This document shows positions 1-9,900 of a DNA stretch of 51,446 nucleotides, piece after piece. Under the pieces are notes generated by a model. The model did no database searches. It saw only the letters and a program-made list of their open reading frames with translations, and was not told the origin of the DNA. Position 1 is the first letter of the stretch, and every line of letters begins with the position of its first letter. Where the stretch lies: assembly GCA_938018185.1 (NCBI GenBank), contig CALIIW010000124.1:1-51446 (forward strand), written 5' to 3'. A program made the position numbers and the translations under genes. The DNA is from an uncultured Saprospiraceae bacterium. Lineage in GTDB: Bacteria > Bacteroidota > Bacteroidia > Chitinophagales > Saprospiraceae.

Positions 1-93
1 GCCACCAAACATTTTCTTTTCTTCAATTTTTATTTTTGGGTTGGATTCTAATTTTTTTCTAAGTTTCGAAGCTAATTTTTCGTTGTAAGCCAT
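1..93 (-). CDS. TfoX N-terminal domain protein (partial, cut by window edge)
   Basis: Only the first 31 codons lie in the window; the gene runs leftward off the edge. The translation starts MAYNEKLASKLRKKL and reaches KKMFGG, which is how TfoX/Sxy N-terminal domain proteins begin (MAY-x-E-x-LA, a helix, then the KKMFGG turn). In Bacteroidota these are usually short free-standing domains of unknown biochemical role; a competence role known for gammaproteobacterial Sxy should not be assumed. The ATG lies 5 bases after the stop of the GH28 gene on the same strand, so the two are probably cotranscribed. The family call rests on the N-terminus alone. Confidence 0.7.
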   Translation of the reverse strand, partial: MAYNEKLASKLRKKLESNPKIKIEEKKMFGG

Positions 94-98
94 ATGTG

Positions 99-1586
99 TT
101 ATTTCTTAAATTTTATATTCGAATTTTGAACCGCCTTCAAAATAATTGGCTCAACTTTATCATCTCCCTCAATAACTAAGCCTTCTATCTCTACCTTTTT
201 AACATCATCAAAAACCATCGCTGGACGATAATCAGCTTCTTTAATTTTTATACTCACATTTTTCATGCTAAAGTCCGTTACATGCCGCACATAAAATCCC
301 CAGGCAGGTAGTTCTCCAAACATGGAAAATTCTGGGTAGGCTCTTACCTCTTCTGGTATGTCATCCAATCTGTGCAGCGGTGCATAAGCCATGGCTTTAT
401 TTCCTCGTCCTGGATAAGTAATCTCGATGTTTTCTAGGCGTATGTTTTCTATAATATGGTCAGGAACTCCAGTAATAGAAATTGGGAAAATATTGTGAAA
501 GAAGGGTAGGGCAGGTCCTCGCATGTCATAAGCATAATCAGGTCTTTCGAAACAAACATCCACTCTTATATTTTTCAATAAAACGTTTTTGATCTCTCCT
601 GTCGGCCACTTCTTTCTTCGCTCTCCGAGACGAACAAAAATGGCATTGCCGGTATTAGTAGCCGTAATGTTTTCTATACGTACATTTTCTATGATTCCTC
701 CATCTACCGATTCAATGGCAATGGCTGAACGGAAGGTGTCAAAAACTTTAATGTTTTCTATGACTACATTTCTAAATCCACCATAAGAAATAGTACCTAG
801 TTTAATGGCAGAGGCAGAACTCCTTACTGTGCAATTTGCAATATAAATGGAATCGCAAAAGTATTGCCCCCTTTGAACGGACTTCAAACAAATACCATCA
901 TCTCCAGTGTCAACATAGCAGTTTGTAATTCTAACATTTTTACTGTCAACAATGTCCATGCCATCGTTATTCCAATAAGCATCACTGATTACCCTGATCT
1001 TATCTATGAGTAAATTTCTACATCGGGCATACCTTTGGATCCAACAAGCTCCATTCTGAATGTTGATGCCTGTGATTTTAATATTTTCACATTCATAAAA
1101 TTCAATGATCAAGGGCCGTGCAATTTCAATGGGTCTTTTGTCTTTTAAAGAATAATGTATACTGTCAAGTTGACCAGCATAAAATAGACTGTCTATGCCA
1201 AGGGCCAATGCTCTACCTTGTCCGTCAATCGTACCTTGGCCAGTTATTCCAATATTTTTTGAATGATCTGCTAGAATCAATCCCATCCATTTGTATATCT
1301 TTTGATACTGGCTTACTTCTGTACTTCCCAATAGGATGGCATTTTCTTCAAGATGCAAAGTGACGTTTGATTTTAAAATGATGCTGCCAGTAAGAAATTT
1401 TCCGGCTGGAAAAATAATTCTCCCTCCTCCTTTCTTATGAGCCTTGTCAATAGCCTTTTGGATGGCTATAGTGTTTAAGGTAAGCCCATCGGCAACAGCC
1501 CCGAATTTTAAAACATTGTAGTCTTTAGCGGCAAAACTCAAAGACCAAATCAATAAAATAGTAAACGTAAGGGCAATCTTATTCAT
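99..1586 (-). CDS. Glycoside hydrolase family 28 (polygalacturonase-like) exported enzyme
   Basis: Predicted exported pectin-degrading enzyme of 495 residues. An upstream in-frame TTG would add five residues, but the ATG at 1586 sits directly before a good signal peptide (MNKIALTFTILLIWSLSFAA). A right-handed beta-helix pattern follows, opening with the VLKFGAVADG segment typical of GH28. Catalytic motifs are visible: NNDGMD near residue 207 (the NTD motif) and DTGDDG near residue 223 (the DD motif). The histidine motif GHG is not evident; the matching region reads SAIKLGTISYGG (about residue 262), as in several Bacteroidota GH28 subgroups. Homogalacturonan or rhamnogalacturonan are the likely substrates, and the GH78 rhamnosidase 2.4 kb away on the same strand favours the latter. 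No SusC/SusD pair is adjacent, so this is not a classical polysaccharide utilisation locus. Confidence 0.88.
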   Translation of the reverse strand: MNKIALTFTILLIWSLSFAAKDYNVLKFGAVADGLTLNTIAIQKAIDKAHKKGGGRIIFPAGKFLTGSIILKSNVTLHLEENAILLGSTEVSQYQKIYKWMGLILADHSKNIGITGQGTIDGQGRALALGIDSLFYAGQLDSIHYSLKDKRPIEIARPLIIEFYECENIKITGINIQNGACWIQRYARCRNLLIDKIRVISDAYWNNDGMDIVDSKNVRITNCYVDTGDDGICLKSVQRGQYFCDSIYIANCTVRSSASAIKLGTISYGGFRNVVIENIKVFDTFRSAIAIESVDGGIIENVRIENITATNTGNAIFVRLGERRKKWPTGEIKNVLLKNIRVDVCFERPDYAYDMRGPALPFFHNIFPISITGVPDHIIENIRLENIEITYPGRGNKAMAYAPLHRLDDIPEEVRAYPEFSMFGELPAWGFYVRHVTDFSMKNVSIKIKEADYRPAMVFDDVKKVEIEGLVIEGDDKVEPIILKAVQNSNIKFKK

Positions 1587-1692
1587 CTTTAAATTTGTCA
1601 AATATTTGGAATCTAAAGTACCAAAATTACACTTTCTCCTCTTAAATAACCATTAAAGTAAGAATCCGTATATTACTATAGACTATATTTTA

Positions 1693-2628
1693 ATGACCAA
1701 ACATAAATTATATATCATTCTTTTTGGATTGCTTATCAATTGCGATCAAGCTCGGGATCTCTCGATTATAGGCGCTGCGTCCAATGAAGCGGAAGAGCAC
1801 ACTTTGAACAAAGGTGCGCTCTTGTCAACGGACTTTAACTCCTTGGAAGATTTCACAAAGCAGGTCAGCATTGAGTATCTGGGCAATCCGACTAATCCTA
1901 GTGTGAGATTGGTCCACCATTCTAATGGTAAAACAGTGGTCAGTGAAATGACTTCTGGGTACTCTGATGATGAAATACGAAAGGCTCAGCACGAAGGTTT
2001 TTTAAAAAAAATAAAAGTTGCCTTTAGTGAACCTATGTTGCTTTATTATGGTGAAGATCTTCGTAAGATCTGGTCTATGGTTAGAAAGAGGCAAAATGTT
2101 TTTGGAGCAGATGATGTGGCTGTTTTTAATTTTGCGGAACAAATGGTTGAGCATATTTATGAAGAGGATAAACAAAAAATGAGTGAAAAAGATCTGTCCG
2201 AAAAAGGCTACCTAAATACTTTCAATCACATCAATGGACAAGCTTTAATGACTTCTATCTTTTCTGAAAATTTCGCAGATTACATTGCAGATTTACATGA
2301 AAGAGGTAATATGCCTGAATTGGTTACTGGTAAATTTTCTGCTGAACAAATAGCAGATCTAGAATTTGGACCTGTTGATAATTATATTGACATTATAAAT
2401 AATGAATGGGGACAAGAAGTAGGGAAAACACTTTCTGCGAAGTATAAAATTAATAGACAAACGTTATGGTCACCAGCGCTGCTTGTCAATTATTTAAATG
2501 ACCTTCAGGCATATTACAGTTGGTCTTTTCAAATTAGTTTCAAGCCTTTTGAAAAGGAAGATCCTCTCATTCAAAAGTTTTCGCAAAAACTGAACATCAT
2601 TATGAGTGGCGTAAGTTTAAAGGGGTGA
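1693..2628 (+). CDS. Putative lipoprotein, possibly DUF6973-like
   Basis: A 311-residue protein whose N-terminus has a hydrophobic stretch ending LLINCDQ; the cysteine near residue 18 could be a lipidation site, although N at -1 departs from the usual lipobox. The C-terminal half has well-spaced conserved-looking residues: FNHINGQALM, then IADLHERGNMPEL, then DNYIDIINNEWGQ. This spacing (N/H-rich helix, a HE, then D-x-x-NN-x-x-G) recalls the DUF6973 family, but that is recall of a pattern and not a search. The gene is transcribed divergently from GH28 and its stop lies 3 bases from the stop of the convergent pentapeptide gene, leaving no room for a separate terminator. Function unknown. Confidence 0.7.
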   Translation: MTKHKLYIILFGLLINCDQARDLSIIGAASNEAEEHTLNKGALLSTDFNSLEDFTKQVSIEYLGNPTNPSVRLVHHSNGKTVVSEMTSGYSDDEIRKAQHEGFLKKIKVAFSEPMLLYYGEDLRKIWSMVRKRQNVFGADDVAVFNFAEQMVEHIYEEDKQKMSEKDLSEKGYLNTFNHINGQALMTSIFSENFADYIADLHERGNMPELVTGKFSAEQIADLEFGPVDNYIDIINNEWGQEVGKTLSAKYKINRQTLWSPALLVNYLNDLQAYYSWSFQISFKPFEKEDPLIQKFSQKLNIIMSGVSLKG

Positions 2629-2631
2629 GTT

Positions 2632-3972
2632 TTATTTTTTGATCTTAATTAACTGATAAATACTATCCTGATTGATAGGCACTATGTTATATTTTTCTTT
2701 TAGCTCAATAAGTCCTTCCACCTCCCAGTCTGCAAGTTGTTTGAACCAATCGATCTTGTCAACTTTTGCACCTAATAATTTTACACCTTTTAGATTGGCT
2801 TTTTTAAATATTGCCTTTACTAGATGAGCATTTCGCAAATCGGCGTTTTCAAGATTGGCATGGCTAAAGTTTGCGTTTGATGCATCTACTTCAATTATAT
2901 TTGCTTCAATCAATTTGGTAAAACTAAGATTGCAATTTGTTAAATTGGCATTGTTTAAAGTGCCTTTTGATAAGTCGGAAGTGCTCAGATTTGCGCCCTG
3001 TAGAATGGCCTCTTTAAAGGAGGTGTTAGTTGCCTTGCACCATTTTAAAGTAGCATCTTTTAAATCTGCTCTATAAAAATTGGCGTTTGAAAGCTTTGCG
3101 CCATCAAAAATACCAGCATTTGCTTTGACCTCTTTAAGGTTCGCCCAATTCATTTTTGCATTCAAAAAGTTTGCCCCATTTAAGTTAGATTGACTTAGGT
3201 TGGCATTTGTAAAATTTGTTTTTTCAAGCTTAGAATTACTCAAATTACTTCCTACCAATTTCGTTTTTGGCATGTTTGAATTGCTAAAATCTGTATGGGC
3301 CAAATTTGTATCAGACAAATCAACATCAAGGAGTTCGATTTGAGAAAATGAAATTTCTTTTAAGACTTTTTTGAAGGAAACAGAATCCATTTTCATGGTC
3401 TTTAATGTCAATAATAAATTTCCTTTTTCTGGACTAAATTTATCATCTGAGATCGTATCCGATTGGATATTGTAATAGGGCTGCAAACTCTTGCTCAAAT
3501 CCTTTAATTTGAAAATCGTCTCCTCGGACAAAGTTCTCTCTGGGGTATTAGAAAGTTCCTTTTCCATTTGATCTACCATGTTATTCATCCAAAAGCCTTG
3601 CGCTTTGTTTTTTTCAATAGCTAAAGCAGCTACTTGTAATTTGGTTTTATTTTCTTCAGTTAGAATACTATTCTTTGTTTTTTCATCACTATTCGATAAT
3701 AAATGACTCCCTAGTAGACCAATGGTCATAATAATAAAACAGATGACAATGCCATTCATTCGCAGTTTAGAAGCTTCCGTTTTTGAATTTGTGTTTTTAG
3801 AAGTTCGAAAAGAAAAGAGCACAAAGACAAAAGACATAAAAGCGGCACCCGCTATTAGGCCCATTGAGAAATTAAGATCAGAAATGTTAAGCGTTTTATT
3901 ATAGTAGGAAACAAGCACAGAAATGCAAATCCCGAGTAATAAACCAAATAGAAGTTTTCCGATCCCTTTCAT
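2632..3972 (-). CDS. Membrane-anchored pentapeptide-repeat protein
   Basis: A 446-residue protein with three N-terminal hydrophobic segments (about residues 5-23, 37-55 and 73-91), a linker of roughly 120 residues, and a long block of pentapeptide repeats from about residue 215 to 395 of the A(D/N)Lxx type (examples: TNLAH TDFSN SNMPK, ANLSQ SNLNG ANFLN). Such repeats fold into a right-handed quadrilateral beta-helix; here the helix is tethered to the inner membrane. No enzymatic domain is visible. The tail (LGAKVDKIDWFKQLADWEVEGL) caps the helix. It is convergent with the lipoprotein gene and lies downstream of GH78 on the same strand with a 61-base gap, so readthrough is possible. A function cannot be assigned from repeats of this sort. 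Confidence 0.85.
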   Translation of the reverse strand: MKGIGKLLFGLLLGICISVLVSYYNKTLNISDLNFSMGLIAGAAFMSFVFVLFSFRTSKNTNSKTEASKLRMNGIVICFIIMTIGLLGSHLLSNSDEKTKNSILTEENKTKLQVAALAIEKNKAQGFWMNNMVDQMEKELSNTPERTLSEETIFKLKDLSKSLQPYYNIQSDTISDDKFSPEKGNLLLTLKTMKMDSVSFKKVLKEISFSQIELLDVDLSDTNLAHTDFSNSNMPKTKLVGSNLSNSKLEKTNFTNANLSQSNLNGANFLNAKMNWANLKEVKANAGIFDGAKLSNANFYRADLKDATLKWCKATNTSFKEAILQGANLSTSDLSKGTLNNANLTNCNLSFTKLIEANIIEVDASNANFSHANLENADLRNAHLVKAIFKKANLKGVKLLGAKVDKIDWFKQLADWEVEGLIELKEKYNIVPINQDSIYQLIKIKK

Positions 3973-4033
3973 GGGCTATTGTGAACTTTAAGTTATCTGA
4001 TTTAAACGTAGTATTAGAGTCATGTGTTACGGC

Positions 4034-6790
4034 CTAGTCAGTGGACATTCTATAAGAAAATTCATAAGTTCCGGAGCCTACAGTAATCAAACAATTGTTT
4101 TCAATTTTCGCAGTAGCATATATTCCTTTTGTTTGACTCAACTTCAAGTTGTTTTCTAAAATACTTGATAGTTCTGCATCAGGCAAATGAATGCTTGCAG
4201 TTGCGTTTGGTGGGATGCGAACTGTAACTTTAAAAATCTTATCATCACTAAGCTCCCAATTTGATTCAATTAAACCATACATAGACTCATAACTTGCTTT
4301 AGCAAATGTTAATTCAGAACTGGGATGTGGTTGTATAATGATTTTTTTATAGCCTGGAACTTTTTCGTCCACTTCAATACCGGCCACCACTCTATAGAGC
4401 CAATCGCCAACAGCTCCATAGGCATAATGGTTAAATGAATTGGCTTTGATATCTTGAAAAGATCCATCCGGTTTTATGCCATCCCACCTCTCCCATAAAG
4501 TGGTAGCTCCATTATTTATGGGGTACAACCAGGATGGATGTGATTCTTGAAACAATAATTTATAAGCGACATCTGTATGTCCATTAGAAGATAAGGCATG
4601 ACATAAATGTGGCGTACCTAGAAAACCAGTAGACAGATGAAATTTTCTTGCGGTGATGTCTTTTACAAGATAGTTAACGGCATGTTTTCTGGACTCTTCT
4701 GGAATGAGATCAAAGCTCAATGCCAAAGTGTAAGCTGTCTGTGAGTGCGGAGAAAGTCTTCCAGAAGGAGTCATGAATTCTGCTTGAAAAGCAATCTTGA
4801 TGTTTCTTAAAAGCTTACTATATTTTTGTGTATCATTTTCTTTTCCTAGAAGTTGCGCTGATTTTAATAGCAGTCCTGTTGAATGTGCAAAAAAGGCCGT
4901 GGCTATAAAATCCTTGTCGCTGTATCCTGGTTTGTCATTCCAATCCGTCGGATGAATAAAAAAATTCCAGTCTCCAAAATGAAATCCTTTTTGTACCAAA
5001 AAATTACCTTCTGAAAGTTCTTCTAAGTAGTTTACCCAGGACTTCATACTTTCATATTGGCGCTCCAAAATTCTTAGGTCCCCATACTTCAGGTACAGGG
5101 TCCAAGGAATAATGGTGGCAGCATCTCCCCAACCTGCTGAACCATTTCTATGCAATACATCTGGAATTGCCCAAGGGACAGACCCGTTTTCTAATTGATC
5201 CGCTTTTAGATCTTGAAGCCACTTTGTGAAAAATGAGTTTACATCATAATTAAAAGAAGCGGTGCTGCAAAAAACTTGTGCGTCTCCGGTCCAACCCATG
5301 CGTTCATCTCTTTGAGGACAATCCATAGGAATGTCAATAAAGTTTCCTTTTTGTCCCCAGGTAATGTTGGACTGCAGTTTGTTTATTTTTTCATTTGAGC
5401 ATTCAAAGTTTCCACTTTGTTTCATGTCAGAGTATATAACTATGCCTTCGAAATCATCAAGTGAAATATTAGAGATGCCTTCTATTTTTACATAACGAAA
5501 ACCGTGAAAAGTAAAATGAGGCTCAAAGATTGATTCTTCCTTGTCATTTAAAATGTATTGAACTTTTTGATCCGCGGTACGCAAATTGGCTGTGTAAAAG
5601 TTACCTTCCTTGTCGAGTACCTCCGCGTGATATAAAGTAACAGTGTCACCCGGATTTCCTTTAACCTTTAATTTTATCCAACCTACCATGTTTTGTCCCA
5701 TGTCTATGACATCTTCTCCTTTTGGAGTTCGAATCATTCCTCTGGGTTTTAGAACTTCCATTTTTCGGATTGGTACTCCTTCAGAGCTTACTAAGAGGTT
5801 TTTGTCATGGGCTACAACTTTAATGGAGGACCATTTTTTATCAGAATAAGCAGCAGACAACCAGCCTTTTTTTTCAAGACTTGCATCGTAGACTTCTCCA
5901 TCGTATAATCCGGACATTACAATGGCGCCAGTAGAGGACTTCCATTTTTTATCAGAACTGATTGTTTCTTTTTCACCATTTGTATAGGTCAGTTCTAACT
6001 GACAAAGCAAGGCCGTGTTTTTTCCATAATTGTTATTCCAACGATCATAGGAATCAAATTGTCCACGATACCAACCATCTCCTAATCGGACACTTAAAGC
6101 ATTTTGATCTTTCTCAATCAAGTCCGTTACATCATAAATTTGGTATTGCAATCTTTTATTGTAAGAAGTCCAGCCTGGCGTGAAGAGTTGATCTCCAACA
6201 GCTTGCCCATTAATAAAAGCTTCATAGAGTCCTTTTGAAGTAATGTAGAGTCTAGCTTTTGCAATCTTGTTTTTTGCCTTGAATTTACGTCGCAGAAGCG
6301 GACAGGGATTATAGGCCTTTTCTTTTTCCACTAAATTAGGTTCTATCCATTCTGCGTTCCAATTTGAAGAAGAGAGTAGGCTCATCTCCCATGATGCTGA
6401 TTCACTCCAATCATTTTCATCATTAATGTTATCCCATACTTTAACTCGCCAATAGTATATTGTTTTTGCTTCTAACTTAGGTCCTTTATAAGGGTTGTGA
6501 ATGGATTTGTCTGTAGCTACTTTTTGACTGTCCCAAACCAAATTGTTTGATCTGAGTAAGTCTTCTAAACTGGTCGCCACCTGAATTTGATAGGCCTTTT
6601 GACTAATGCCTCGTTGATTTGCAATTTCTGGAATTTTCCAACTGAGCCGTGGAGCCATTGTTTGAATACCAATTGGATTTATTTTGTACTCACATTTAAG
6701 TTCAATAGCCGGTTTGGAATAACTCGAGCTAATGGAGTAATGGCTAAAAAAAGCAATACAAAGAAACTTTAGAATGTAAGCGATTTTCAT
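4034..6790 (-). CDS. Glycoside hydrolase family 78 alpha-L-rhamnosidase
   Basis: Predicted exported inverting alpha-L-rhamnosidase of 918 residues, removing terminal rhamnose from rhamnogalacturonan or plant/algal glycosides. A signal peptide precedes the typical layout: an N-terminal fibronectin-like domain with KPxxLxCEYKxNPIGI and APRLSWK motifs, the N-terminal beta-sandwich (GLYEAFINGQAVGDQLFTPGWTSY), the concanavalin-like rhamnosidase domain, the (alpha/alpha)6 catalytic domain and a C-terminal beta domain. The catalytic segment DCPQRDERMGWTGDAQ (about residue 495) contains the expected general acid glutamate; TTLWERWDG (about residue 763) contains the likely catalytic base. Length matches full-size family members, and no motif looks damaged. 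GH28 lies downstream on the same strand, separated by the divergent lipoprotein and the pentapeptide gene. Confidence 0.93.
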   Translation of the reverse strand: MKIAYILKFLCIAFFSHYSISSSYSKPAIELKCEYKINPIGIQTMAPRLSWKIPEIANQRGISQKAYQIQVATSLEDLLRSNNLVWDSQKVATDKSIHNPYKGPKLEAKTIYYWRVKVWDNINDENDWSESASWEMSLLSSSNWNAEWIEPNLVEKEKAYNPCPLLRRKFKAKNKIAKARLYITSKGLYEAFINGQAVGDQLFTPGWTSYNKRLQYQIYDVTDLIEKDQNALSVRLGDGWYRGQFDSYDRWNNNYGKNTALLCQLELTYTNGEKETISSDKKWKSSTGAIVMSGLYDGEVYDASLEKKGWLSAAYSDKKWSSIKVVAHDKNLLVSSEGVPIRKMEVLKPRGMIRTPKGEDVIDMGQNMVGWIKLKVKGNPGDTVTLYHAEVLDKEGNFYTANLRTADQKVQYILNDKEESIFEPHFTFHGFRYVKIEGISNISLDDFEGIVIYSDMKQSGNFECSNEKINKLQSNITWGQKGNFIDIPMDCPQRDERMGWTGDAQVFCSTASFNYDVNSFFTKWLQDLKADQLENGSVPWAIPDVLHRNGSAGWGDAATIIPWTLYLKYGDLRILERQYESMKSWVNYLEELSEGNFLVQKGFHFGDWNFFIHPTDWNDKPGYSDKDFIATAFFAHSTGLLLKSAQLLGKENDTQKYSKLLRNIKIAFQAEFMTPSGRLSPHSQTAYTLALSFDLIPEESRKHAVNYLVKDITARKFHLSTGFLGTPHLCHALSSNGHTDVAYKLLFQESHPSWLYPINNGATTLWERWDGIKPDGSFQDIKANSFNHYAYGAVGDWLYRVVAGIEVDEKVPGYKKIIIQPHPSSELTFAKASYESMYGLIESNWELSDDKIFKVTVRIPPNATASIHLPDAELSSILENNLKLSQTKGIYATAKIENNCLITVGSGTYEFSYRMSTD

Positions 6791-6814
6791 TGTATAAAGG
6801 TAATATTTTTTTGG

Positions 6815-6862
6815 GTCACAGCGGCACGCGGCGAAGCACTACGGTTCACGGCGCTCAGGGCA
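6815..6862. other. GC-rich intergenic island
   Basis: About 48 bases rich in CGGC/GCGG words lie between the GH78 start and the ABC-operon terminator, sharply different from the AT-rich flanks. No ORF or perfect hairpin was found. It may be the remnant of a dispersed repeat. Confidence 0.35.
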
Positions 6863-6883
6863 TTTCCATTAACATGATGAATC

Positions 6884-6921
6884 AAAAAAATTCTATTAGT
6901 TAATAATATAACTAATAGAAT
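6884..6921 (-). terminator. Terminator of the ABC exporter operon
   Basis: Perfect 13-bp inverted repeat (arms 6890-6902 and 6909-6921, loop of 6) followed on the minus strand by seven T residues. It lies 45 bases after the permease stop. The stem is AT-rich but long. Confidence 0.65.
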
Positions 6922-6965
6922 CCTTCTGACTTGTCTTCTTAGTCATATTGGAGACTAAATCAGCA

Positions 6966-9900
6966 TTAATAAATTATTTTATTGTCATTCAAATCATGGT
7001 CTATCATTAGTAATAGGGGATCTAAAACGATATGATCTGTTTCCGATTCTACATCCAACTCAATCTTATTAAGTCCTGAGTTCATTTTGAAAGAATGAAT
7101 TTTTAAAATTTCACCATTCAGGCCCATCTGTCCTAACTGAAAAGATTCGTCTTTTATGCTTATTTCTTTTTCTAATGTTGTATCTATCGATTTAATAAAT
7201 ATTTCAAGAACTACTTTTTTTTGATCAATTTTTTTTAAGGATTTAATCTCATTTTCATTATGACAAATGTGACTGAAAGCTTGATCAATAAAAGTATGAT
7301 GTAAACTATCGGTTTCCTTTTTAACAATTGTTAAAAAATCTTGAGTACTTGGATAATTTTTAGTTTGCCCAGAGAATTGCTTGAGATATTTTCCGAGCAT
7401 ATCGATCACTTTTTCTTCGCCTATTCGATCTGCCAAGGCATTGAATGTGATTGCTCCTTTTCCATAAGCAACGTACTGTTGATGCTCCAAAACTTTATCT
7501 AAGCTAGATTCTCGTTGAGATTCCTTTCTTCTTCCTCGATTATATCGCTGATGTTGCAGTCTTAAAAACTCATTCGCTATCTTTTCGCCAAACTGTTTTC
7601 TATAAATACACAATGTTATATATTCAGTTATACTTTCTGTTAACATTTTTGCACCAGCCAAATCAGCAGGCATCACTTGATTTCCAAACCATTGGTGCGT
7701 TAATTCATGGGCCATAACATAAAAAGGTAAATTTAGTTTTCCTTCCAACGCATCTGTATTCATGTTGAATAGGAGTTCTGAAGTAGGTATGTTGTTTGCC
7801 GTCAGTGTTGCAGTATAGCTTTCTTCCGTGTGAGGAAATTCTGCAATTCTTATAGAGGAATATGGGTATGGGCCAAAATGTTTCGTATTGAAATCTATTG
7901 AGGCTTTAATTCCATGAAGCATTTTATTAAGATTTTTCTCATGTCCTTTTAGGTAGAATGAGCTAAGTTCAATTCCTTTATATTGTTCTGAATTGGTCGT
8001 AAAATCAGAAGAGTGAAATGAGAAATTAAATTTTATTGCTTCCTCTGTTTCGTATTCAAAAATCCTTCTTTCATCAATGGTCTTTTCAGACAAAAGTATA
8101 CCTGGAGCTAAAGCAATTTGATCTTTACTTGTGCTAATGGTAGTATGAAGATCAATCAAATCTGCATCTTTATAATAAAAATTATGCTTGCATGCCCCAA
8201 CATGTTCATGTGCTATTTTATCTTCGAATTGATAACCCAATCTTGGAAGAAAGTCATGGGGAAGAAATGTTCCTTTTTTCAAGACGTTAGAGTTTCGAGA
8301 GAATAGATTATTGTCCGAACTCTCTATTTCAAAATTTAGTTTTATGGAGTCGCCTGGTTGGAGAGAATTTTTCACTTTATACAAGTAAGTTTTCATGAAG
8401 GAATCCTGCTTGATCAAAGTTGCATTTTCAAAAGAGGTCAGTTTAGTGTTCTCGTCAAAACCTGTTCGCAATAGGATTGTGTCTATGCTTTCCTCAGAAT
8501 CATTAACAATAAGATATTCTCCTGTAGCTTTTAATTTCTGTTCTTTAGGATATAAATCAAGGTTTAAGCTTAAAGCTCTAAGTTTTGGTAACTTCAAATT
8601 GCTATATAATTGCCATTCCTTTTTATATTCAGTCAATTTTTGGCTTCTAATTTTTGAAGCTGAGATTGAGTTGCTATTAATTGATTCTCCTTGATATACT
8701 TTAAATCCAAGAAATGAGAAGTTGACAATCAACAAAAGTATAATTGCTGTCAATGTAGGATTCAACCTACTTTTTAAGTGATTCATTCTTTCTTTCAACG
8801 ACAACAAACTTCCTCTATTCCAAATTAGAAAAGTGCAAGCGAATAGAATTAGTCCAAATAAAAACCAATATACTAGCAAAAGTTGGTATGATTTTAAATG
8901 ATGCCCATATCCTTGAAAATCGCTGTATTCAATTTGGGGTAGCAAGTTAAATTTAAGTAAGTTCGTATCTAGTCCTATTTGCTCAATAGATTGTGCACCC
9001 AACCATATGCAAATTAAAAAGAATAAACTTAAGTAAATATTGGGGATTAATGAATGCACAAAAATACTAGTGAAATTCCAAATTAGCAACATTGGTAAAA
9101 TCAAGATAAATATGTGGTAAGCGTATATACTTAGCTCGAAATTAGAATAACCATTAAAAATTTGAACAGCAATTGAGCATATCAGAAAAAGTAGTAGAAA
9201 GCAAGTTTGTACTATTGCAATTGCAGTGACCTTTGATAGTATGAGTTGCCAGTTTTTTATGCACGTAACATCTATTAAATTACTGATTCCATTTCTTTTT
9301 GCTCTTTGGACTAAGAAAGCGGAAAAGATAAAGGTCCCAAAAATTATTACTTGGGAATAAATATTTAATGGAGCTGCAAGCAAAAGTCTTGTATGCGGAT
9401 GTAAAACAAATTCTCCAGTATGGGTAACTTTAAGTTGGATGAATAAAATTGTTAGAATTCCAGCAAAGGCTAGTATCCAGAACATCCAAGATTTTAAGAT
9501 TGATAAGAAATCAAATTTCATTAGATTGAGAAAAGTTTGGAGCCTAGCTTTACTTGAATAATTAAATTTTATAATGTAATTATTGTCAATTGGATTTGGG
9601 TCAAGCGATGCACTACTTTGCTTTTTGTTGGATTTGAACTTCAAGATAGAATCATATTGAAAGTCAAACTTGCTATAGAAAAATTTCAATGCTAATAATG
9701 ATAAAATCAGCCAAAGTATCCTGTTGATAACGACCAATTTATTTATAGGAAGAAAGTTAGCGTTTTTCATTTTGAAATCCCAGGACTCTGTTGCAACTAA
9801 GAATGCTGTTTGACCAAATGGATCTAATAAAGTACTTAGAACTATATTGTCGAAAAGTACGTTTTCGATCATCAATTGAAAAAGGACAAAAAATATAATT

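Noticed and set aside
99-6790. Polysaccharide utilisation locus
   Set aside because: Two glycosidases are present but no SusC/SusD pair or sensor; the receptor at 25318 is distant and paired with DUF4249 instead.
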